Positions 1 through 7,256 of a DNA stretch of 20,231 nt are shown here, piece by piece. Position numbers and translations under genes: made by a program. Every line of letters begins with the position of its first letter. Positions within the stretch are counted from its first letter, which is position 1. The notes under the pieces are model-generated. The model was not told where the DNA came from and made no database searches. It was given only the letters and a program-made list of their open reading frames with translations. The stretch comes from a virus: the IMG/VR virus record IMGVR_UViG_3300028025_000499, positions 1-20,231 of that record; one strand, given 5' to 3'.

Positions 1-44
1 ACAATGGTGGTCTTTTTAGGAATGATTTTATCGAAGGCGGTGGT
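1..44. repeat. 44-bp perfect inverted repeat, left arm
   Basis: Bases 1-44 are the exact reverse complement of bases 401-444. Identity ends sharply on the inner side at 45 against 400. It may extend left of the window, which cannot be seen. Confidence 0.95.
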
Positions 45-499
45 GTGAACACAGGCTCTTGTGGCGGCTGTACTGCCGCATTTCCAGCAGCACCTTTAGG
101 CACTTGTATGTACGCAGGTGTGTCGTCTACATTAAAGCCATTTTGCATCCACTCATTTCCAGCTTCTAATTGTGGTGGCGTGTATGCAGGAGGAGGAGGT
201 GGCGGAGTATAGGCAGCGTTTCCAGCAGCACCTTTAGGTACTTGGATTAGTATGGGTGTGCCATCTTCATTAACACCTTGTTGCATCAAGTCATATTCTG
301 GTGCAACTTGAGGTGGTGGCTGATATGCAGGTTCTGGAGGTGCATACTGTGTAGGATTAAACACAGGCGCATTGCCAGCAAAGAAGTTTGAATAGCCTTG
401 ACCACCGCCTTCGATAAAATCATTCCTAAAAAGACCACCATTGTCTTCGTAGTTTTGATACATCGGGGTATCGCCATCAAAAAAAGGTCTATACATCAT
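1..499 (-). CDS. Proline-rich virion-associated hypothetical protein, C-terminus cut by window edge
   Basis: The frame opens at tandem ATG codons (497-499 and 494-496) behind GGAG, and runs 166 codons off the left edge without a stop. I do not recognise a family. The protein has an N-terminal segment beginning MMYRPFFDGD, a proline-rich body with a run of PPPPPP near residue 100, and two copies of a roughly 26-residue unit (residues 71-96 and 117-142) that both end in IQVPKGAAGNAA. It is the last gene of the late operon in view, after the C1q-like fibre gene, so a virion or host-contact role is possible but only inferred. The final 15 codons (152-166, bases 1-44) are the exact antisense of codons 19-33, so the true C-terminus may differ from what is shown. 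The start is well supported; the end is doubtful. Confidence 0.6.
   Translation of the reverse strand, partial: MMYRPFFDGDTPMYQNYEDNGGLFRNDFIEGGGQGYSNFFAGNAPVFNPTQYAPPEPAYQPPPQVAPEYDLMQQGVNEDGTPILIQVPKGAAGNAAYTPPPPPPAYTPPQLEAGNEWMQNGFNVDDTPAYIQVPKGAAGNAAVQPPQEPVFTPPPSIKSFLKRPPL
401..444. repeat. 44-bp perfect inverted repeat, right arm
   Basis: This is the partner of bases 1-44 and lies in codons 19-33 of the proline-rich gene, in natural reading frame. It therefore looks like the original copy, with the left arm the derived one. Confidence 0.95.
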
Positions 500-558
500 T
501 ATCTCCATAGAGTAATGGACTGCATGATGCGTCATCCTTAGACACAATTATACCTAAA

Positions 559-1347
559 TTATCCAATAACAACATACTTGTATTTCTTATCGGCAGTTGA
601 ATTTGCATAATGAGTCACAGTAGCCGTTCCTTGACCCAAAGAACTAACATATAGCCCTGACGAGCCAGAAGTACCAGAACTTGATACCAAGTTCATTGTG
701 GTAATCAACGAAGCCGTAGAGGGTCTAGTTGGGCTTGTCTGGGTAGGGAAATGTTGCAATGAAATCTGAGTGCTAGTAGCTGACCAATATATCTCAACAT
801 AGTCATTAGCCGCTAACTGTAAAAAGTAGTTCCATCCCACAATTGAATGACCATCTACTCCACCATGAGAATTAGGCACAGAGATAAATCCTGTTGAACC
901 AGCTATATTAGTGCCATTCTTACGCAACCAAACGCTCACATCATGCAATTGGGTATCAGAATTGACAAACTGACCAGACCATTGGAGGTTATAAACACCA
1001 GCGTTCTTAACATTCATCCTAGAACTATTGCTTATCGTTACGCCATTTGAGTAGTCAGTAGTGTCCAAAGTCATGGCATAGGCAGTATTTGCCGTAGCAA
1101 TCGTTTGGTCTACCAAACTCTGAAAAGCCCCATAAGGCATAGAATCAGCAAAAGCAGCAGCCGAGTCAGGGACAAACAAAATAACGCTATCCCCACCAAT
1201 CCTTCTGTCGTTCAGAGTGGTAGTCGTAGCACCACCAGTCGCTAAGGTTAGCGTTCCAGTATTGTTGGTCTTGCCATCCATGATTCCACGGATAATCTCA
1301 GCAGTCTGTCGCTGATCTCCACCAAAAGGAGGAAGCGTTCTAAACAT
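559..1347 (-). CDS. Phage fibre-like structural protein with C1q/TNF-like C-terminal region
   Basis: This 262-residue protein starts at a TAATG overlap with the stop of the upstream stabilisation gene, behind GGGAG. The N-terminus (FRTLPPFGGDQRQ..., then IRGIMDGKTNNTG) matches a short module common in phages from aquatic metagenomes. Residues about 85-205 are rich in beta-strand patterns typical of C1q/TNF-like folds (NAGVYNLQWSGQF, HDVSVWLRKNGTNIAGS, LAANDYVEIYWSA). Such trimeric jelly-roll domains sit at tips of phage fibres or head decorations. Its place downstream of the adaptor and stabilisation genes fits a tail or fibre part. The family recognition is from memory of sequence style; the exact location on the virion is inferred. 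Confidence 0.75.
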   Translation of the reverse strand: MFRTLPPFGGDQRQTAEIIRGIMDGKTNNTGTLTLATGGATTTTLNDRRIGGDSVILFVPDSAAAFADSMPYGAFQSLVDQTIATANTAYAMTLDTTDYSNGVTISNSSRMNVKNAGVYNLQWSGQFVNSDTQLHDVSVWLRKNGTNIAGSTGFISVPNSHGGVDGHSIVGWNYFLQLAANDYVEIYWSATSTQISLQHFPTQTSPTRPSTASLITTMNLVSSSGTSGSSGLYVSSLGQGTATVTHYANSTADKKYKYVVIG

Positions 1348-2792
1348 TATCTAACTCCCTGACCTTGGAAATCTACATCCAAGGCAACAGCAGTCTTCCA
1401 TTGACCAGTAGGAGTTACTTGAAACTGATGGAAGTTACCATTCGATCTCAGAGATACCCTGTTATCAGAATCAGCCGCTAGAGCCGTACCAAAAACAGGT
1501 GCTTCACTTAATAGTGTCCTAGAAGCCACAGCCACATTAGCAGAGCCTCCATCAATCAATGGTCTAGCTAGGGTTACTACTGATCTACCACCTGCATTTA
1601 GATCACCAGTTACGATGTTCCCTGTAGCGTTAGCACCATTGTAAGTAACAACATATCTTCCATTCGTACCTCCAAGGAAGTACTTTCCACCCATGTAAAG
1701 GATAGAGTCCAAGCTAACAGTCAAAGCATCAATGCTTGCTGAGATCGAATCTAGGTTTTCTAGGGTAGTTGCAGCAGTAGAAGCATCAGAGATGTAATCA
1801 GCACCAGCATCGCCATATGTCCACTTTTTAGTGTTGAAGTTGTAAATTAACAACTGTCTGTTACCAAAAGTAGTTCTAAAGTTCCAGATAATCAACTTGC
1901 GAACAGGGTCTACAGCCGCAGACATTAGATTAAACTGGCTCTCATCAGCGTTAGCAAAGAACCACCGATCTACCTTTTCTGTGCCAATCCCAACAACATT
2001 CTGACCATCGCACGAGTAAAAACCATCGTCTGACAGAAAGAAAGTTATGCCTTGGACTTGAGCAATCGAGCCAGAAGCAATACATCCCTTACCACGAGAG
2101 ATGTTGTCAAACTGGAAAATGAATGGAGTACCGATGTAACTCATGCGAGTTATTCCCTTTTCCAAGAGAATAATCCCCACCTCACCACCACGAATTCCCA
2201 TGATCTGACCGCCATCAGGAATGTCTTGGTAGTCAGATTGAGTTACTTGATCTGCATCCCATTCAGTCTCGTCATTGATGCCAGACCATTGAACCCTAGA
2301 TGGATAAAGAACAGACGAAGAATTAATAAACGCAGTCACCACAAAATCACGCACGACAGTTAAATAGCGACAAATAGGAGCATTAGCCGCTAGGTCTGCA
2401 AACGCAGTAGAAGTACCTAGGGTAAACACCTGCATCGGGTCACTAAAGTTAGTCCCAATGATGGCATTGCCAAACTGAGTAAATCTAAATCTGTCAGCAT
2501 AAGCGTTAGGAGTGTACCCACCAGTTTTAGAAACATTGGTCAAAGCACCAACACCACTCACGCTAAAAATCTTGGTAGTTCCAGCAGCAAACAACTTAGT
2601 GTCGTTTGTAGGGGTTTTCCCTGCTACCAATGTAGTAAGGTCTTCAGAGGCTTGTTGAGAGAATGTAGCCGCAGTTGGGAGTGGGCCATAACCCACAGCC
2701 TGAGAGACTACGTTCTTTGCGTCAACCAAAGCACCAGTAATGCTAGGCTGGTCAGGCATCCATTCACCAAAGTTTAGTTTTGTCGTTGCCAT
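1347..2792 (-). CDS. P22 gp10-like tail hub / DNA stabilisation protein
   Basis: The protein has 481 residues, close to the 472 of P22 gp10. Residues about 195-325 show the run I associate with this family: GILLEKGITRMSYIG, IFQFDNISRGKGCIASGS, FFLSDDGFYSCDGQNVVGIG, KVDRWFF and LLIYNFNTKKWTYG, each a likely blade of a beta-propeller-like fold. In P22 this protein caps the adaptor and keeps packaged DNA in the head. Residues 344-366 hold a segment LENLDSISASIDALTVSLDS also found, in related form, in the neighbouring repeat protein. The start overlaps the end of that upstream gene by 19 bp, behind GGGAA. A podovirus tail-hub role is likely; equivalence to gp10 is inferred from order and motifs. 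Confidence 0.75.
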   Translation of the reverse strand: MATTKLNFGEWMPDQPSITGALVDAKNVVSQAVGYGPLPTAATFSQQASEDLTTLVAGKTPTNDTKLFAAGTTKIFSVSGVGALTNVSKTGGYTPNAYADRFRFTQFGNAIIGTNFSDPMQVFTLGTSTAFADLAANAPICRYLTVVRDFVVTAFINSSSVLYPSRVQWSGINDETEWDADQVTQSDYQDIPDGGQIMGIRGGEVGIILLEKGITRMSYIGTPFIFQFDNISRGKGCIASGSIAQVQGITFFLSDDGFYSCDGQNVVGIGTEKVDRWFFANADESQFNLMSAAVDPVRKLIIWNFRTTFGNRQLLIYNFNTKKWTYGDAGADYISDASTAATTLENLDSISASIDALTVSLDSILYMGGKYFLGGTNGRYVVTYNGANATGNIVTGDLNAGGRSVVTLARPLIDGGSANVAVASRTLLSEAPVFGTALAADSDNRVSLRSNGNFHQFQVTPTGQWKTAVALDVDFQGQGVR

Positions 2793-3664
2793 GTGTTATT
2801 CCCTTGAGCCTGAATTGTCCATGTGTTGTCATTAGCAGACACAGGTGTCCATGTGTTTGTGTCACTCGATACTGTCGTCCAAGTGTTTGAATCTGTAGAA
2901 ACAGGTGTCCAAGTATTGTCATCCTCTGGTACTGGTGTCCAGTTCTCACCAAGGATGACACCCTTTGCTGTGATCGTAGCCGTACCAGTAACACTACCAA
3001 CTCCTGCGTAAATTGCGGAAGCTGAGGCCGTAAAATCTGCATTACAGGTAATACTTGCATCACCAGCAACAACTAAACCACCATTGGCTGTAAATGTTGC
3101 GTTACCAGTAATAGTACCTACAGCATCACGAACCCTAATTGCATCAGCAGTAAAAGTCGCATTACCAGTAACAGAGGCAGAACCATTAGCTATGATTCCA
3201 CCTAAAGCAGTTACATCGGCAGTACCAGTTATAGCCGCATTGCCAAATTGAACACGAGTTCCAATTGCAGTTACATCAGCGTTACCTGTAATACTTCCAG
3301 AAGCAAACTGTACTCTTGTACCACTTGCAGTTACTGTAGCGTTAGCATCTATCGCAGCAGAAGCAAATTGAACTCTAGTCGCATCACAAGAAACACTAGC
3401 TGAACCTGTAATGCTTGCACTAGCGTATTGAATCCTTATAGCATCAGCCGTGACTGTTGCCGTTCCATTTACTGCCGCTACACCATTCTGAACCCTTACC
3501 GCATCAGCCGTAACAGTCGCAGAAGCACTCACAGACCCATAAGCATCCCATAGGGTAACTGAAGTGGTGTAGAGTGAACTATCGAGTGTGAGTGTTAAGT
3601 CATCAATGCTAGACTTTAAATTGTCTAGCGAGTCAATTGTCCACGGAGGCAGTAAATCAGCCAT
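2774..3664 (-). CDS. Virion-associated protein made of ten 20-residue repeats and a run of NTWT repeats
   Basis: This 296-residue protein starts 1 bp after the TGA of the upstream gene. Residues 1-42 are unique and include LDNLKSSIDDLTLTLDSSLY (13-32). Residues 43-240 are ten consecutive units, nine of exactly 20 residues and the last of 18, with a consensus like (A/G)SITGNATVTADAIRVQF. Residues 241-296 are a second array of about 10-residue units, each starting NTWT (first copy NWT). There are no indels between the 20-residue units, while third-codon positions drift, so the period is kept by selection on the protein. A beta-solenoid or stacked beta-hairpin fibre is the natural reading. NTWT-type repeats occur in other aquatic phage structural proteins as I recall. 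Function is not known; host contact or capsid decoration is plausible. Confidence 0.7.
   Translation of the reverse strand: MADLLPPWTIDSLDNLKSSIDDLTLTLDSSLYTTSVTLWDAYGSVSASATVTADAVRVQNGVAAVNGTATVTADAIRIQYASASITGSASVSCDATRVQFASAAIDANATVTASGTRVQFASGSITGNADVTAIGTRVQFGNAAITGTADVTALGGIIANGSASVTGNATFTADAIRVRDAVGTITGNATFTANGGLVVAGDASITCNADFTASASAIYAGVGSVTGTATITAKGVILGENWTPVPEDDNTWTPVSTDSNTWTTVSSDTNTWTPVSANDNTWTIQAQGNNTWQRQN
2777..2944 (-). repeat. 30-bp coding repeats (NTWT units)
   Basis: About six units of 27-30 bp encode N(T)WTPVS-like blocks starting at residues 241, 250, 260, 270, 280 and 290 of the repeat protein. A tryptophan recurs every tenth residue. Confidence 0.85.
2945..3538 (-). repeat. 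Ten in-frame 60-bp coding repeats
   Basis: Each 60-bp unit encodes one 20-residue beta-like repeat. Copies differ at many bases but keep length and register. This is a coding repeat, not a CRISPR array. Confidence 0.9.
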
Positions 3665-3665
3665 C

Positions 3666-4052
3666 TCACGCTAAAGTAACGCTCAATGAACCAGAGGCGA
3701 TGCGAAACACATCACCAGTAGCAATCGTCTTAGAAGCGTCTAGTGCTGTGTGATAGAGCAAGTTACCTGTAGTCAGAGCATCACGAATACCGATGTGTGT
3801 AACAGTACCCCATGAGCCACCAGCTTGAGGAAACTCAACAGCCGCAGAGTTGGTAGTCGCACCATTGCTAGGCGCACCAAAAGTCACAGACTGACGAGCA
3901 TAGCTAGTACCAGATACCTCAGTACCTGTATCAGCATCAGTTGGGTCAGAAGTGTACAAAGCCACATACACAGTTGTTGGCGCTGTGTAGCTAGTTGCTC
4001 TCAAAGTTACATTGATAAGAGCATTTTCGAGATAATTGCTTAATTCAGCCAT
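3666..4052 (-). CDS. Small phage virion protein (tail-fibre-like family)
   Basis: This 128-residue protein has an ideal AGGTGA ribosome site that overlaps the stop of the adaptor gene. The opening (LSNYLENALINVTLRATSYTAP then TVYVALYTSDPTDA) and the closing GSWGTVTHIGIRDA...GNLLYH...SKTIATGDVFRIASGSLSVTL match a compact beta-rich family found singly in many phages and usually labelled tail fibre or virion structural protein. The family name is my recollection. Its position between adaptor and repeat protein supports a place on the virion. No transmembrane or signal segment is seen. Confidence 0.7.
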   Translation of the reverse strand: MAELSNYLENALINVTLRATSYTAPTTVYVALYTSDPTDADTGTEVSGTSYARQSVTFGAPSNGATTNSAAVEFPQAGGSWGTVTHIGIRDALTTGNLLYHTALDASKTIATGDVFRIASGSLSVTLA

Positions 4053-4056
4053 AGTT

Positions 4057-4677
4057 TCACCTTGCAGTAAGTTTCATTGCTAATGGGACACCAGAGTACT
4101 GAGTATTTTCATCAGACCTAGTGAGAGAAGAAATCGCACGATCATACATAGAACCCCATGTATTGACACGACCATCATTGAATAAATACGGCTCTGCCTC
4201 AAGCAAAGCAGCGTACAGTAGTGCGTCAGGTGCAACATTTAGAAACACATTAGATGCGTTTGTACTAGACATATACGGAGGAGCAGAATAGTACAAGAGT
4301 CTTAGTGTGTAGACCCCATCAGGAGATGGAGACAACAGAAACTCGTTAGCCAAGATTGTGTAAGACTTAGGAACACCAACTTCTGATGCTCTTGGGTCAT
4401 TAGACAAAGTAGATGGGCTAGAGTAACTTAGAGGTTGAATTGGGTTTGTCAAAACGACAAAATCACGAATCTCTAAAAAGTCGCTAGGCACTTCAACAGT
4501 AGAGTCACCAGATACTGTGGCTGTTGTTACAGACTTGAGCATCTGACGAACACGAAGTTCTCTACGCAGACGATTCTCAGCAAATGTAATGAAGTCTGGA
4601 ATCTGGTTAGTCAGATCAGACCTAGCTAAGTAACCTGCGATTGAGGTCTTTAAATCAGAGTATGTTGCAAAACTCAT
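4057..4677 (-). CDS. Head-tail adaptor (SU10-adaptor-like / tubular protein A-like)
   Basis: This 206-residue protein joins the portal to the short tail. The N-terminus has the typical helical opening (FATYSDLKTSIAGYLARSDL, then IPDFITFAENRLRRELRVRQM), followed by a beta-rich middle (VEVPSDFLEIRDFVV, then YYSAPPYMSS) and a last helix (DALLYAALLEAEPYLFNDGR, residues about 150-170). This is the layout of adaptor proteins in podoviruses of the SU10 and P22 gp4 type. The start overlaps the upstream stop as ATGA and has AGGAG eight bases upstream. The gene follows the capsid gene, as expected for a connector component. Confidence 0.8.
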   Translation of the reverse strand: MSFATYSDLKTSIAGYLARSDLTNQIPDFITFAENRLRRELRVRQMLKSVTTATVSGDSTVEVPSDFLEIRDFVVLTNPIQPLSYSSPSTLSNDPRASEVGVPKSYTILANEFLLSPSPDGVYTLRLLYYSAPPYMSSTNASNVFLNVAPDALLYAALLEAEPYLFNDGRVNTWGSMYDRAISSLTRSDENTQYSGVPLAMKLTAR

Positions 4678-4988
4678 ACTACTCCTGTCCTAGTGCGCCA
4701 TGCACGATTCATTGGGTCATTTAACCAAGCAGCAAAACGCTTGTCATCGAGAACAGCAAAGCCACGCATGATGCCTTGTTTGTTTAGATCATCAATCACA
4801 GTCATTGGAATTGAAGCTACCTTATTGCCAAACAAATTATCAGACCATCTTGCACGTTCATCAAAGGAGTTATATTCCTTTTTATTCTGTTCAACAATGT
4901 CAGTAACATCCTGACGAGTTTGAATAATGATGCCGCCCTCACCATCAGCATGAACAGCAGTTTGTCTAAAATTGTTAGGATTTTGCAT
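4674..4988 (-). CDS. Small head-associated hypothetical protein
   Basis: This 104-residue protein is encoded directly after the major capsid gene and its terminator. It carries GGIIIQTRQDVTDIVEQNKKEY near residues 19-38 and ends with a conserved-looking segment FAAWLNDPMNRAWRTRTGVV. Proteins of this shape, with a C-terminal LNDP...R..PG-type ending, are common right after capsid genes in phages, but no defined function is known to me. It is linked by an ATGA overlap to the adaptor gene, so it is co-translated with connector parts. The context suggests a head completion or decoration role; that is inference. Confidence 0.65.
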   Translation of the reverse strand: MQNPNNFRQTAVHADGEGGIIIQTRQDVTDIVEQNKKEYNSFDERARWSDNLFGNKVASIPMTVIDDLNKQGIMRGFAVLDDKRFAAWLNDPMNRAWRTRTGVV

Positions 4989-5011
4989 AGCCTAATTCTA
5001 TCAGTTTGAGT

Positions 5012-5052
5012 AGAAAAGAAAATGCCCCAGATGTTTAAGTCTGAGGCATTTT
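5012..5052 (-). terminator. Intrinsic terminator after the capsid gene
   Basis: AATGCC(5021-5026)/GGCATT(5045-5050), one mismatch, then CAGA(5028-5031)/TCTG(5040-5043), around an 8-base loop. Leftward RNA then reads UUUUCUUUUC. The element lies 17 bases beyond the capsid stop. It is probably partial, limiting downstream genes relative to capsid, since no clear promoter follows. A U-run on the plus side also makes it nearly bidirectional. Confidence 0.8.
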
Positions 5053-5068
5053 TCGGAGTTACCTTAGA

Positions 5069-6019
5069 TTAAGGTGTGAGGTCAGCAATGATGCCGTGAG
5101 CAGCTTCGTTCTTAACTTCCAATGTGTACTCACACAACAATTGTGTAGACTCATTGTCGCCAGTCACAGCCAACTCGTTGGTCTGGAATGGGCGCAAGTA
5201 AGCAACAGCAGCCATGTCGGGGTCAAGCACAAATGCTGTCTCATCGCATGAGTTGGTAGATGTCATAAATCTGTTCGGAACGATAGAAATTGCTCCGAAG
5301 TCGCTTAAATAAACATCAGCCGCCGACACGATAGTGGTGGGGGTATTGGCAGGAGCCATGAAACGCTGTGCAGCAATACCTGTGAAGGCAGAAACCAACT
5401 GCTTGTGTGCAGGGTTGACCATCAACACTTTAGGATTGCCACCAGAAGCATAAACTTCTTTAACAACAGTCTTCAGCAAGTCTTCTGTGAAAGTGCGGTT
5501 TGTGCCGTTAGTACGAGCAGTAGTGCCAGAAGCACCAGCCACGCCATTAGTTCCAAAATCGCCATTGGTAGCCAACCATGCTTGCAGACCACCCAATTTA
5601 CGAGCAGTAGAGCTATTGCCGTTAGCAGCGACTTGGTTGCTCAACAAAGAGGTTTCCATGTCACGCTTGATTTCGCTAGAAGCCTTAGCCAACTGATAAG
5701 CCTTTTCAGACTTACGACCAGCTTTGTCAACTGCTTGCAAAGTGCCAGAGATCTTTACAGTCTTCTGTGCAATTTGGCAACGATTGCCAACACGGGTTGT
5801 AGGAGACATCGTAGCGTCAGAAGCGGTGTCGCCTTCAACTGCGTAGTTGGTCAATGTAGCAGCAGCCAAGCTGTCAGTCTGCCACTCGTGCAGAACAGCA
5901 GTAGCCTTTGTCTTGCCAATAGAAGACATGAAAGGTGTGTCTGTAGGGCTGATGTTATAGATAACGTCAGAGAGGTCTTCACGCATACCGATAGCGGTAT
6001 ATGTTTGATATGTAGCCAT
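5069..6019 (-). CDS. Major capsid protein (SU10-like / DUF5309 family)
   Basis: This 316-residue protein builds the head shell. The N-terminus is characteristic: TYTAIGMREDLSDVIYNISP then TDTPFMSSIGKTKATAVLHE and WQTDSL (to about residue 50). Also typical are the central QKTVKISGTLQAVDKAGR..., the helix SSEIKRDMETSLLSNQ and the late KVLMVNPAHKQLVSAFTG. This is the HK97-fold capsid family often assigned to DUF5309 and to phage SU10-type heads. GGAG precedes the ATG by 8 bases. It sits between the scaffold gene and a terminator, the usual place for the most abundant virion protein. Confidence is high from sequence style plus gene order. Confidence 0.88.
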   Translation of the reverse strand: MATYQTYTAIGMREDLSDVIYNISPTDTPFMSSIGKTKATAVLHEWQTDSLAAATLTNYAVEGDTASDATMSPTTRVGNRCQIAQKTVKISGTLQAVDKAGRKSEKAYQLAKASSEIKRDMETSLLSNQVAANGNSSTARKLGGLQAWLATNGDFGTNGVAGASGTTARTNGTNRTFTEDLLKTVVKEVYASGGNPKVLMVNPAHKQLVSAFTGIAAQRFMAPANTPTTIVSAADVYLSDFGAISIVPNRFMTSTNSCDETAFVLDPDMAAVAYLRPFQTNELAVTGDNESTQLLCEYTLEVKNEAAHGIIADLTP

Positions 6020-6034
6020 TTTAAAACTCCAAAA

Positions 6035-6955
6035 TTAAAAGAATCGTTCAAATGCTTTGGCAGCGTCTGAGACTTTTCCTGTCTCACGCAACCTTTGCAT
6101 TGCCTGTTTATCACCTGATGACTTAGTAGGAGGGGCAGAAGTTCCTGATCGCATCATCTTAGGAGCAGCTTGAAGTTTCTTGTTTACCTCTGGCTTGCTC
6201 TTTTGAAGTTGCTGATACTTCATCCCGTTATACAAAGTCACCACAGCACGACTGTCATATAGTTGACTGAGTTCTTGGTCAGACCATCCAACAGACTTCG
6301 CATAGTCACGGATTTGTTTCCGAACCGCATCACCCTGTGGCGTAGCCAACTCAGGAATCAAACTGGTTAGCTTCTCAGATTCTTGACGGAGATGGTTTTG
6401 CAGAGAGGCATGATGCTCAGATTGTTGCTGTTGGGCAAGTCTTTGCTGTTCCTGTCTAACTACTGCTAATTGCTTCTCACGCTGACTCTGTTCAGCAACC
6501 GCCACGGCATAGCCAATGGGGTCTGTTTCCTTTAGAACATCTAAGTTAACACCCTGATCTTGCTGCGTAAGGAAGCTATCCAACGCTTGCAACTTCTGGG
6601 CATATGCCTGTCGCTCTTGTTTCACATACTCTAAGTGTTGACGTTCAGCTTCTAAAGCCTTACGTTGTTCAGCTAGAGCCTGAGACTTTTTAGTGTAATC
6701 TGCACCTTGTTGATAACCCTTGATAAGTTCGTCAAGTTCTACCTCAACTTCCTCACCACTTGCCTTGACTTTATATCTAGGCTTGGGTTCTTCTTCTTCA
6801 GAATACTCAACTTCATCACTCGCCTGAAGTTCCTCTGTTTGCTCCTCGGCTTGGCCTTGTTCGGCTTCCTCAGAATCACCCATCAGACTTTCAAACGCTG
6901 AAGCGGCTTCGTTTACATTTAGGCTTTCACTCCCACTTGGGTTGGTGTTTTCCAT
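6035..6955 (-). CDS. Capsid scaffolding protein
   Basis: This 306-residue protein lies immediately upstream of the capsid gene. Residues 27-58 are strongly acidic (EEAEQGQAEEQTEEL..., YSEEEEPKPR). They are followed by a short folded piece with YKVKASGEEVEVELDELIKG and YQQGADYTKKSQALAEQR, then long Gln/Glu-rich coiled-coil helices (residues about 90-205), and a basic, Lys-rich tail. This acidic start, coiled centre and basic end is typical of scaffolds that bind capsid subunits and are lost on maturation. Length also fits P22-type scaffolds (about 300). The scaffold identity rests on composition and position, not catalytic residues. Confidence 0.82.
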   Translation of the reverse strand: MENTNPSGSESLNVNEAASAFESLMGDSEEAEQGQAEEQTEELQASDEVEYSEEEEPKPRYKVKASGEEVEVELDELIKGYQQGADYTKKSQALAEQRKALEAERQHLEYVKQERQAYAQKLQALDSFLTQQDQGVNLDVLKETDPIGYAVAVAEQSQREKQLAVVRQEQQRLAQQQQSEHHASLQNHLRQESEKLTSLIPELATPQGDAVRKQIRDYAKSVGWSDQELSQLYDSRAVVTLYNGMKYQQLQKSKPEVNKKLQAAPKMMRSGTSAPPTKSSGDKQAMQRLRETGKVSDAAKAFERFF

Positions 6956-6965
6956 TTGTCATCTC

Positions 6966-7013
6966 AAAAATCGCTAGAAACCTTCTAGACGGAGGTGTGG
7001 CTTTTATACCACA
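6966..7013 (-). other. Tandem hairpins upstream of the scaffold gene
   Basis: On the transcribed strand TGTGG/CCACA (6996-7013) is followed by CTAGAA-GGT-TTCTAG (6974-6988), then CGAUUUUU. The second stem is A/T-rich with only five Us, so it may be a weak terminator or an RNA-processing site that separates scaffold and capsid mRNA. The functional call is tentative. Confidence 0.4.
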
Positions 7014-7016
7014 GAA

Positions 7017-7256
7017 TTACAAAATCTTCCACTTTTTCTCTTTGATTAGAGTTTCCGAGGCCAAGCCTTCTAGGTGTCCTGTAATCAATTCGATTGTCTT
7101 GATATATCGGTAAGCATCTTCTCTTACACCTATATCACTACTATTTGTGTTAATTATCACACTAATCTGTTGTTTTTTCAAGTTATCTATGACTTCTATG
7201 AAAAAGTCATCGTTTAACAGATTCTTAGCCCATTGAGCCTTGAGGTGTTTGTCCAT
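7017..7256 (-). CDS. Small hypothetical protein between structural genes
   Basis: About 79 residues, counted from ATG at 7256. A longer TTG start at 7277 is possible and would add seven residues, but neither has a well-spaced ribosome site. The gene overlaps the end of the Gly/Ala-rich protein by about 30 bp. The protein has an N-terminal LLNDDFFIEVIDNLKKQQIS and a later REDAYRYIKTIELITGHLEG, an all-helical pattern. Small proteins of this form occur near portal and scaffold genes in many phages, without known function. No membrane segment is seen. Confidence 0.6.
   Translation of the reverse strand: MDKHLKAQWAKNLLNDDFFIEVIDNLKKQQISVIINTNSSDIGVREDAYRYIKTIELITGHLEGLASETLIKEKKWKIL

Noticed and set aside
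286-480. 64-codon minus-strand frame in the proline-rich gene
   Set aside because: A shifted frame; the frame from 499 has the ribosome site and a coherent repeated protein.
547-552. TATAAT as a promoter for the proline-rich gene
   Set aside because: The -10 is perfect but no acceptable -35 stands 16-18 bases upstream, and the gene can be read from the late operon.
2764-3072. 102-codon minus-strand frame inside the repeat protein gene
   Set aside because: It is a shifted reading of the repeats, rich in Leu, Val and Gln, without its own ribosome site.
2945-3538. CRISPR array
   Set aside because: Units are 60 bp, non-identical, without spacers, and in frame with a structural protein.
5405-6070. 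221-codon plus-strand frame opposite the capsid gene
   Set aside because: The minus-strand capsid protein is clear; the opposite frame has Ser/Cys-rich composition and no recognisable motif.
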